From the NCBI GenBank assembly GCA_035282865.1, contig DATEVB010000001.1, positions 1 to 28,232 on the forward strand: 28,232 nucleotides of DNA. Reading direction: 5' to 3'. The position numbers and the translations under genes are program-made. This document shows positions 22,076-28,232 of the stretch, in pieces; positions within the stretch are counted from its first letter, which is position 1; every line of letters starts with the position of its first letter. The notes under the pieces are model-generated. The model ran no database searches. It saw only the letters and a program-made list of their open reading frames with translations, and was not told where the DNA came from. Origin of the DNA: UBA4744 sp035282865. GTDB taxonomy: Bacteria; Actinomycetota; Acidimicrobiia; Spongiisociales; UBA4744.

Positions 22076-22609
22076 ATGACAGATCGCGTCAAAGGGTATG
22101 CGGCCGGGCTCTTCGAGATCGCGCGCGCCGAGGACCAGCTGGACCGAGTCCAGACCGAGCTACTCCAGATCGCCGGTGCCCTTCGGTCCTCCGACGAGCT
22201 GCGCGATTCGCTGAGCAACCCGCAGCTGCCCACCGACCGCAAGAATGCCATTGTCGACGGCTTGCTCGGGTCGCGCGCCTCTGATCTCACCGTTGCGTTC
22301 GTCAACTTCGTTGTCGGATTGGGCCGGGCCTCCTCCTTGCCCGACATAGTCGATGAGCTGGCCGAGACTGCTGCTTCCTCCGTCAACCGTGAAGTGGCCG
22401 AAATCCGCACCGCCGTTGATCTGGATGCGGCAACGATAGAGCGATTGGTGGCGGCCCTGGAGCGCAAGACCGGCAAACAACTCGTACCAAAAGTAATCGT
22501 GGACCCCTCCGTCATCGGCGGCATCGTCGCCCGGGTCGGGGATATCGTCATCGACGGCTCGGTGCAGAAGCGGCTGGCCGGTCTGCGCGAAGTGTTGAAG
22601 ACCCGATAA
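22076..22609 (+). CDS. atpH: F0F1 ATP synthase subunit delta
   Basis: This 177-residue protein, the OSCP/delta subunit, links the F1 head to the peripheral stalk. The N-terminal six-helix domain begins RVKGYAAGLFEIARAEDQLD, and the C-terminal part shows the family block PKVIVDPSVIGGIVARVGDIVIDGSVQKRL. The start ATG 22076 lies 3 nt after the atpF stop. It is a separate gene of standard length. Confidence 0.95.
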   Translation: MTDRVKGYAAGLFEIARAEDQLDRVQTELLQIAGALRSSDELRDSLSNPQLPTDRKNAIVDGLLGSRASDLTVAFVNFVVGLGRASSLPDIVDELAETAASSVNREVAEIRTAVDLDAATIERLVAALERKTGKQLVPKVIVDPSVIGGIVARVGDIVIDGSVQKRLAGLREVLKTR

Positions 22610-22627
22610 GAAGTGGCAGGAGATTCG

Positions 22628-24139
22628 ATGTCAGAGATGACCATCAATCCGGAAGACATCACCGCAGTTCTCAGGCAGAGCCTCGAGGGCTGGCAACCGT
22701 CGGTCGAAGCCGAAACGGTCGGCTACGTGGCCGCGAGCGCCGACGGAGTAGCGCGCGTCAGGGGTCTGCCGAATGCCATGGCCTCCGAGCTTCTCGAGTT
22801 TCCTGGAGGCTTGCAGGGGGTTGCTCTCAACATCGACGAGGACGATCTCGGTGTGGTCTTTCTGGGTGAGGCGAATCACATCGAGGAGGGCGATCCGGTC
22901 AAGCAGACCCACAAGGTCTTGTCGGTTCCGGTTGGAGATGCGTTGCTCGGGCGAGTGGTCGACCCGCTGGGCAATCCACTCGACGGCAAGGGGCCGGTCA
23001 ACGCCACCGAGTCCCGGCTGCTGGAGGTCCAGGCTCCTTCTGTTGTGCAACGTCAGCCGGTGAAGGAACCCCTGCAGACAGGTATCAAGGCTATCGACTC
23101 GATGATTCCGATCGGGCGCGGGCAGCGCGAGCTCATCATCGGCGACCGGCAGACCGGGAAGACGGCCATAGCTGTCGACACCATCATCAACCAGAAGGGG
23201 CTGGACGTTAAGTGCGTCTACGTGGCCATCGGCCAGAAGGCGTCCACGGTCGCCGAGGTAGTGGATGTCCTCACCACCCGCGGCGCCATGGAGTACACGG
23301 TGGTGGTCCATGCTTCCGCCTCGGCGCCCGCCGCGCTGCAGATGTACGCCCCCTACTCGGGTTCGGCAGTAGGCCAGTACTGGATGTACAACGGCCAACA
23401 CGCGCTGGTCATCTTCGACGACCTTTCCAAGCAGGCGGTCGCCTATCGCGAGATATCGCTGCTGCTCCGCCGCCCGCCGGGCCGGGAAGCATATCCGGGC
23501 GACGTGTTCTACCTCCACTCCCGGTTGCTCGAGCGATGCGCCAAGCTCAGCGACGAGCTAGGTGGGGGATCACTCACCGGATTGCCAATCATCGAGACGA
23601 AGGCCGGTGATGTCTCCGCCTACATCCCCACCAACGTCATCTCGATCACCGACGGCCAGATCTTCCTCGAGTCCGATCTGTTCTATTCGGGCATCCGTCC
23701 GGCGATCAACGCGGGTATCTCTGTCTCGCGGGTGGGCGGTAACGCTCAGATCAAGGCAATGAAGAAGGTGGCAGGTCCATTGCGCCTCAACCTCGCCCAA
23801 TTCCGCGAACTGGAAGCCTTCGCGGAGTTCGGTTCCGAGCTGGACGCCGCTTCCCTCGCCCAGCTCGAACGAGGCCGGCGGGTCGTTGAGGTGCTCAAGC
23901 AAGACCAGTTCTCGCCGGTCAACGTTGGAGAGCAGGTCGTGGCCATTTTCGCCGTCACGGAGGGCCATATGGATTCGGTACCGATCGGAGAGATCGAGGA
24001 CTTCGAGGCGGGCTTGCTCGACTTCGTCCGCACTCGCCATCCCGAGTTCCTCGATCGGATCGCTTCGACCGGTGAGCTGCCGGACGAGGAAGCGCTGGTG
24101 GCAGCGATCTCGGGTTTCAAGGAAATCTTCGAGGGGTAG
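22628..24139 (+). CDS. atpA: F0F1 ATP synthase subunit alpha
   Basis: This 503-residue F1 subunit is nucleotide-binding but non-catalytic. Walker A is GDRQTGKT (172-179), and the beta-barrel N-terminus and the family block PAINAGISVSRVGGNAQ (near 360) are intact. The start is ATG 22628 with AGGAGA at 22618-22623; the in-frame GTG at 22613 would place the ribosome site inside the gene. It lies 18 nt after atpH. Confidence 0.98.
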   Translation: MSEMTINPEDITAVLRQSLEGWQPSVEAETVGYVAASADGVARVRGLPNAMASELLEFPGGLQGVALNIDEDDLGVVFLGEANHIEEGDPVKQTHKVLSVPVGDALLGRVVDPLGNPLDGKGPVNATESRLLEVQAPSVVQRQPVKEPLQTGIKAIDSMIPIGRGQRELIIGDRQTGKTAIAVDTIINQKGLDVKCVYVAIGQKASTVAEVVDVLTTRGAMEYTVVVHASASAPAALQMYAPYSGSAVGQYWMYNGQHALVIFDDLSKQAVAYREISLLLRRPPGREAYPGDVFYLHSRLLERCAKLSDELGGGSLTGLPIIETKAGDVSAYIPTNVISITDGQIFLESDLFYSGIRPAINAGISVSRVGGNAQIKAMKKVAGPLRLNLAQFRELEAFAEFGSELDAASLAQLERGRRVVEVLKQDQFSPVNVGEQVVAIFAVTEGHMDSVPIGEIEDFEAGLLDFVRTRHPEFLDRIASTGELPDEEALVAAISGFKEIFEG

Positions 24140-24145
24140 GTACCA

Positions 24146-25027
24146 ATGGCCAGCGCCGAGCTTCGAGATACCAGGCGGCGGATCAAATCGGTCCAATCGA
24201 CGATGAAGATCACGCGGGCGATGGAGCTGATTGCCGCCTCGCGTATACCCAAAGCGGTCGCCCGGGTGGGGGCTTCCAAGCCCTACTCCGCCAAGCTGGT
24301 CGATGTCATCCGCAACGTGGCCGGAGCCTCCGGCGGTACCTCCCACATGCTCCTGGACCAACGGGTAGTCGGGCACGCCGGAGTGCTGGTAGTCGCCTCC
24401 GACCGTGGATTGGCCGGAGCGTATGCCACGACGATCATCCGCGAGGCCGAGCGGCGCATCGTGGCTCTCGAGCGGGCCGGAACGCCTACCCGTCTGTTCG
24501 TGGTCGGCAAAAAGGCCCAGACGTACTTCCAATACCGCAAGTACCAGGTTGCGCGGTCCTTTCTGGGCGTCACCGACGCGCCCGGCTATGTTGACGCCCG
24601 GGCGATCGCCAATACCCTGATGGAAGCGTACGCCAGCGAAACCGTTGACTCGGTGGACGCCTACTACACCCGCTTTCAGTCGGCTCTGACCCAGGTGCCC
24701 ACCCAGTTTCAGTTACTGCCGATCGCGCCACCGTCTGCCGGTGAGGCACGCACCACAGTCGATTACTCTTACGAACCCTCCCCGGATCAGATCCTCGATC
24801 GACTGCTGCCCCGCTACATCGAGTCGACGGTATTCAGTATGTTGCTCGAGGCGTCCGCCTCGGAGCATTCGGCGCGCCGGCGGGCCATGAAGGCAGCCAC
24901 CGAGAACGCTGAGGAGTTGATCCGCGTCCTTACCCGTATCGCCAACCGGGCCCGGCAGGGTGAGATAACTACCGAGATTTCCGAGATCGTCGGCGGCGCC
25001 GAAGCGCTTGCCCAACAGAAGTCATGA
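24146..25027 (+). CDS. atpG: F0F1 ATP synthase subunit gamma
   Basis: This 293-residue central shaft subunit has the N-terminal helix MASAELRDTRRRIKSVQSTMKITRAMELIAASRI and the C-terminal helix with RRAMKAATENAEELI near the end. Both match the family, which forms the antiparallel coiled coil that rotates inside the alpha-beta ring. The start ATG 24146 lies 6 nt after the atpA stop. Its stop at 25025-25027 is 13 nt before the atpD start, and the ribosome site for atpD overlaps its end. Confidence 0.97.
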   Translation: MASAELRDTRRRIKSVQSTMKITRAMELIAASRIPKAVARVGASKPYSAKLVDVIRNVAGASGGTSHMLLDQRVVGHAGVLVVASDRGLAGAYATTIIREAERRIVALERAGTPTRLFVVGKKAQTYFQYRKYQVARSFLGVTDAPGYVDARAIANTLMEAYASETVDSVDAYYTRFQSALTQVPTQFQLLPIAPPSAGEARTTVDYSYEPSPDQILDRLLPRYIESTVFSMLLEASASEHSARRRAMKAATENAEELIRVLTRIANRARQGEITTEISEIVGGAEALAQQKS

Positions 25028-25040
25028 AGGAGAAGGTCGC

Positions 25041-26468
25041 GTGGCAGAAATCAAGAGCGTAGGACGTATCACGAAGGTAGCCGGACCGGTGGTCGATGTT
25101 GAATTCCCACCCGACGGGCTTCCGGAGATCCTGTACGCCTTGGAGGTCGATCTCACCGTCGCCGGTGAAACCCGGACCGTGATCGCAGAGACCGCCCAGC
25201 ACCTCGGTGGCAACCGGGTGCGGGCGGTGGCGATGGCCCCTACCGACGGCCTGGTTCGAGGGGCCGAGGTTCGCAATACCGGCGGGCCGATCTCCGTCCC
25301 GGTTGGCAACCGGACCCTGGGCCACATCTTCAACGTCTGGGGAGCGCCGCTCGACGTGAGTCCCGACCAGATCGAGGACGGGGAGAGCTGGCCGATCCAC
25401 CGCCAGCCCCCACGCTTCGAGGATGTCGAGCCGCAACGGGTGGTTTTCGAAACCGGCATCAAGGTGCTCGACCTGCTCTGCCCGTACCTCCAAGGCGGCA
25501 AGATCGGGTTGTTCGGCGGCGCCGGGGTGGGTAAGACGGTAGTGATCCAGGAGATGATCAACCGGGTGGCCACCCAGCACGGTGGCGTGTCCGTGTTTGC
25601 GGGAGTCGGCGAACGGACTCGCGAGGGCAACGACCTCTTTCTGGAGATGAAGGAATCGGGAGTCATCGACAAGGCGGCCCTGGTGTTCGGTCAGATGGAC
25701 GAGCCTCCGGGGGTCCGGTTGCGTGTGGCACTGTCGGCTCTAACCATGGCCGAGTATTTCCGGGATGTGCAGAACCAGGACGTGCTGTTGTTCATCGACA
25801 ACATCTTCCGGTTTACCCAGGCCGGTTCGGAAGTGTCGACATTGTTGGGGCGGATGCCGTCGGCGGTCGGGTACCAGCCGACCCTGGCCGGTGAGATGGG
25901 TGTCCTCCAGGAGCGGATTACGTCGCTGAAAGGCCGGTCGATCACCTCCTTGCAGGCTATCTTCGTGCCTGCCGACGACATCACCGACCCGGCGCCCCAT
26001 ACCGCCTTCGCTCATCTCGACGCCACTACCGTGTTAAGCCGTCCACTCACCGCGCTCGGTATCTACCCGGCGGTGGACCCGCTCGACTCGAATAGCCGGG
26101 CGCTGGATCCGCTGGTCGTCGGCGAGGAGCACTACGACGTGGCCACCAACGTCCAGCGGGTGCTCCAGCGGTACAAGGACCTGCAAGACATCATCGCCAT
26201 TCTCGGCATCGACGAATTGTCCGAAGAGGACAAACTGATGGTCAGTCGCGCCCGGAGGATCCAGCGGTTCCTGGCGCAGCCGATGTTTGTGGCCGAGCAA
26301 TTCACCGGCCAGGCCGGCATCTACACCCCGATCGCAGAGACCATCCGTTCGTTCAAGATGGTGCTCGACGGCGAGATGGACCAGTACCCCGAGCAAGCCT
26401 TCTACATGGTCGGCGGCGCGGAAGACGTGATAGCCAAAGCGAAAGCCATGCAAACGGTGGGTGTCTAG
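25041..26468 (+). CDS. atpD: F0F1 ATP synthase subunit beta
   Basis: This 475-residue catalytic subunit has Walker A GGAGVGKT (159-166), the catalytic-glutamate region GVGERTREGNDL, Walker B VLLFIDNIFRF and the ALGIYPAVDPLDS block. The start is GTG 25041 with AAGGAGAAGG (25027-25036) upstream. Alternative in-frame starts upstream overlap atpG and are unlikely. The next gene starts immediately after its stop. Confidence 0.98.
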   Translation: MAEIKSVGRITKVAGPVVDVEFPPDGLPEILYALEVDLTVAGETRTVIAETAQHLGGNRVRAVAMAPTDGLVRGAEVRNTGGPISVPVGNRTLGHIFNVWGAPLDVSPDQIEDGESWPIHRQPPRFEDVEPQRVVFETGIKVLDLLCPYLQGGKIGLFGGAGVGKTVVIQEMINRVATQHGGVSVFAGVGERTREGNDLFLEMKESGVIDKAALVFGQMDEPPGVRLRVALSALTMAEYFRDVQNQDVLLFIDNIFRFTQAGSEVSTLLGRMPSAVGYQPTLAGEMGVLQERITSLKGRSITSLQAIFVPADDITDPAPHTAFAHLDATTVLSRPLTALGIYPAVDPLDSNSRALDPLVVGEEHYDVATNVQRVLQRYKDLQDIIAILGIDELSEEDKLMVSRARRIQRFLAQPMFVAEQFTGQAGIYTPIAETIRSFKMVLDGEMDQYPEQAFYMVGGAEDVIAKAKAMQTVGV

Positions 26469-26795
26469 GTGGGCTTCCAGGTCGACATCGTCGCTCCTGA
26501 AGCGGTGGTGTGGTCTGGCGAGGCCGACTTCGTGGTTGCCCGAACCACCGAAGGCGAGATTGGCATCCTGACCGGTCACGAACCGTTGATGGCTGCCCTG
26601 GCAACCGGGGTGGTCGTGGTCGTGAGCGGCCAAGAGAAGGTAACCATCGGTACTCACGGTGGGTTCCTGCAGGTGCTCAACAACCAGGTCACCCTCCTCA
26701 CCGACCGGGCCGAGATCTCGGAAGGAGACCGGGCCGATGCCCTGCGGGTTGCGCACGGGTTGCGAGAGCAGGAAGAGGCGGCGCAGGAAGGCTGA
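26469..26795 (+). CDS. atpC: F0F1 ATP synthase subunit epsilon (short form)
   Basis: The protein has 108 residues. The N-terminal beta-sandwich is intact (FQVDIVAPEAVVWSGEADFV, TEGEIGILTGHEPLMA and GGFLQVLNNQVTLLTDRAE). The C-terminal part is one short helix (about 86-108) instead of the usual two-helix domain, since family members are commonly 130-140 residues. In longer homologues that domain inhibits ATP hydrolysis, so regulation here may differ. GTG 26469 directly follows the atpD stop. It is the last gene of the operon. Confidence 0.93.
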   Translation: MGFQVDIVAPEAVVWSGEADFVVARTTEGEIGILTGHEPLMAALATGVVVVVSGQEKVTIGTHGGFLQVLNNQVTLLTDRAEISEGDRADALRVAHGLREQEEAAQEG

Positions 26796-26804
26796 GAGTT
26801 CGCC

Positions 26805-26826
26805 GTTCGTAGCTCGTTCGTAGCCG
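26805..26826 (+). repeat. tandem 11-nt repeat after atpC
   Basis: GTTCGTAGCTC (26805-26815) is followed by GTTCGTAGCCG (26816-26826), which match at 9 of 11 positions. It begins 10 nt after the atpC stop and shares no coding frame with neighbours. Confidence 0.5.
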
Positions 26827-26860
26827 GCGATAAATGGTATGCCACCGCTAACTGCTAACT
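26822..26860 (+). repeat. AGCCGGCG...CGCTAACTG module (copy 2) with heptamer repeat
   Basis: AGCCGGCG (26822-26829), 16 nt, then CGCTAACTG (26846-26854) repeats the module at 7752-7782. The end is a tandem GCTAACT (26847-26853, 26854-26860). Confidence 0.5.
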
Positions 26861-26882
26861 GCCGGAACCCCCTCCATCCCAA

Positions 26883-26911
26883 TTGGCAGGGTAGACTCGA
26901 GGCCATAGACG
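26883..26911 (+). promoter_or_regulatory. candidate promoter of the solute-binding protein gene
   Basis: TTGGCA (26883-26888) matches the -35 consensus at 5 of 6 positions, and TAGACG (26906-26911) lies 17 nt further on as a weak -10 box (3 of 6). The start of transcription would be near 26918. Confidence 0.4.
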
Positions 26912-26955
26912 ACGCCTGTTCGAGGTTCGAATGTCTGCGGCGTCGGGTTCTTTTC
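26910..26955 (+). terminator. stem-loop before the binding-protein gene (terminator or attenuator)
   Basis: CGACGCC (26910-26916) and GGCGTCG (26939-26945) form a 7-bp stem with a 22-nt loop, followed by GGTTCTTTTC. It may end the ATP synthase operon. It could instead act as an attenuator in the leader of the next gene, although the candidate promoter overlaps its 5' arm. The ribosome site lies directly after it. Confidence 0.4.
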
Positions 26956-26972
26956 AAGGAGGTCATCTGCTC

Positions 26973-28232
26973 ATGCTCAAGAAGCAGTGGGGCCTGATGG
27001 TCGGCCTCGTTCTCGTCTTCGCACTCATTGCTGTCGCGTGTGGCGGCGGTGACGTGGCGGATGAGACAACGACCACCCAAGCCACGACTACGACCACGGA
27101 AGCTACAACCACAACCACCGAAGCAACGACGACGACGGAGGCGGGTGAGGAAACCACCACGACGACCATGGCGGTGCGCGCCGACGCCGACCTGGTGATC
27201 TGGGCCGACGACACGCGGGCGCCGGCTATTCGTCCCTTCGCCGAGCAGTTCGCTGCCGACAATGGAATCACCGTTGCCGTCCAGGAACTTGGCTTTGGTG
27301 ATATCCGGGATCGTTTGATCACCGCCGGTCCCGCCGGCGAAGGCCCGGACGTCATCATCGGCGCCCACGACTGGCTCGGCCAACTGGTCGCCGCCGGTGC
27401 GGTGGCGCCCATCGATGTCTCAGGTGTTGCGGATCAATACTCTGAGGCGGCGATCTCTGCCTTCAACTACGGCGGCGATATCTACGGCCTTCCCTACGCG
27501 GTTGAGAACATCGCGCTGGTCCGTAACACCGACCTGGTGCCGGAAGCGCCGGCCACGTTCGAGGATCTGGTCGACATCGCTCTCCAGCTCCAGAGTGAAG
27601 GTACGGTCGACACCCCGCTGGCTCTGCAGGAGCAAGGCAATGGCGACCCGTACCACAACTACCCGATCGTGACCGCCCTGGGTGGGTATGTGTTCGGTAC
27701 GAACGCCGACGGCAGCTACAACGCCGAGGACCTCGGCATCGACAGCCCCGGCGGCCTGGCCGCCGCCGAGTACTTCTCCGAACTGTCCGACATGGGTGTC
27801 GTCAACATCGACGTCACCTACGACGTTATGACCGACAAATTCGGGTCCGGTCAGGCGCCCTTTGCCATCACCGGCCCGTGGGCGCTGGCCAGCTTCGGGG
27901 ATGTGAACTACGTCGTTGAGCCGATTCCACCCGTCAAAGGTGGCACGCCGCAGCCGTTCATCGGCGTGCAGGGCTTCATGATCTCGGCCTTTGCCGAGAA
28001 TCCGCTCTTCGCCCAGACCTTCGTCATCGACTTCATGTCGACCGAGGAGGCTCAGCTCGCCTTGTTCGAGGCCGGGGGCCGGCCGCCGGCTCACACCGCG
28101 GCCTTCGAGGAGGTGGCGGCCGGAGATCCCGATATCGCCGGGTTCGGGCTCGCCGGTCAGGACGGTTACCCGATGCCGGCCATCCCCGAGATGGGATCGG
28201 TCTGGCAGGCCTGGACCGACGCCTACCAGCTG
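26973..28232 (+). CDS. ABC transporter sugar-binding lipoprotein (3'-partial)
   Basis: The frame is open from ATG 26973 to the window end (420 codons, no stop). AAGGAGG (26956-26962) lies 10 nt upstream. The N-terminus is a lipoprotein signal: KK, a hydrophobic stretch and the lipobox A-L-I-A-V-A-C-G (Cys at residue 23). A linker of about 37 residues follows, rich in Thr with Glu-Ala spacers. The mature part resembles maltose/maltodextrin-binding proteins: VIWADDTRAPAIRPFAEQF, GPDVIIGAHDWLGQL, INGF-like YGGDIYGLPYAVENIAL and FAITGPWALASF. It would capture sugars outside the membrane for an ABC importer whose permeases are probably encoded just beyond the window. The ligand is inferred from family similarity only. 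Confidence 0.9.
   Translation, partial: MLKKQWGLMVGLVLVFALIAVACGGGDVADETTTTQATTTTTEATTTTTEATTTTEAGEETTTTTMAVRADADLVIWADDTRAPAIRPFAEQFAADNGITVAVQELGFGDIRDRLITAGPAGEGPDVIIGAHDWLGQLVAAGAVAPIDVSGVADQYSEAAISAFNYGGDIYGLPYAVENIALVRNTDLVPEAPATFEDLVDIALQLQSEGTVDTPLALQEQGNGDPYHNYPIVTALGGYVFGTNADGSYNAEDLGIDSPGGLAAAEYFSELSDMGVVNIDVTYDVMTDKFGSGQAPFAITGPWALASFGDVNYVVEPIPPVKGGTPQPFIGVQGFMISAFAENPLFAQTFVIDFMSTEEAQLALFEAGGRPPAHTAAFEEVAAGDPDIAGFGLAGQDGYPMPAIPEMGSVWQAWTDAYQL

Noticed and set aside
26034..27383. Minus-strand open frame opposite atpD, atpC and the binding-protein gene
   Set aside because: It is antisense to three supported genes. Its long Val/Ser-rich run is just the complement of the Thr-rich spacer.

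Overview
The window is about 28 kb of high-GC DNA and reads as a chromosomal core region of an actinobacterium. A WhiB regulator, a DUF3107 protein, a WXG100/EccC secretion locus and the gene order hom-thrC-rho-rpmE-prfA-prmC-tsaC-atp all point that way. The final lipoprotein has a long Thr/Glu/Ala linker after its lipobox, a style I associate with class Acidimicrobiia. That class assignment is an inference.

Region 1 (1-5034, + strand): the end of a type VII secretion (ESX-like) locus. It holds two small WXG100-type proteins (the first cut by the window edge), a 1383-residue EccC/EssC-type ATPase with an N-terminal FHA-like domain, two membrane segments and three ATPase modules, then a DUF3107 protein. 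Region 2 (5038-8746): a whiB gene on the minus strand, divergent from a + strand operon of a glycerophosphodiester phosphodiesterase, a YqeY protein and an ATP-dependent DNA ligase. The ligase converges on a minus-strand ku gene, so two-component end joining (Ku plus ligase) is encoded together. A minus-strand tRNA-Arg(CCG) follows. Region 3 (8931-19505): homoserine dehydrogenase, threonine synthase, rho with a long structured leader, rpmE, a YqhQ-like DUF1385 protein, prfA, an opposite-strand methyltransferase, prmC, tsaC and glyA. This resembles the classical actinobacterial cluster, but thrB is absent, a reversed methyltransferase splits prfA from prmC, and glyA replaces the sugar transferase gene usually found before the ATP synthase operon. 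Region 4 (19698-26795): a complete F-type ATP synthase operon (atpZ-like, atpI-like, then B-E-F-H-A-G-D-C). Region 5 (26796-28232): an intergenic stretch with short repeats, then the first 420 codons of a lipoprotein sugar-binding protein of an ABC transporter, open at the window edge.

No mobile element, CRISPR array or rRNA gene is present. The most interesting non-coding signals are two perfect TGTGA-N6-TCACA palindromes (CRP/GlxR type), one between whiB and the phosphodiesterase gene and one upstream of the ATP synthase operon. They suggest that a cAMP receptor-like protein links the two loci. Short degenerate repeat words also recur in several intergenic stretches: a 14-nt unit on both sides of ku and before glyA, and a paired AGCCGGCG...CGCTAACTG module after ku and after atpC. 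I found no wholly new multi-gene system. The best candidates for follow-up are the palindromes, the intergenic repeats, the variant motif V of the DNA ligase and the EccC with a degenerate second ATPase.
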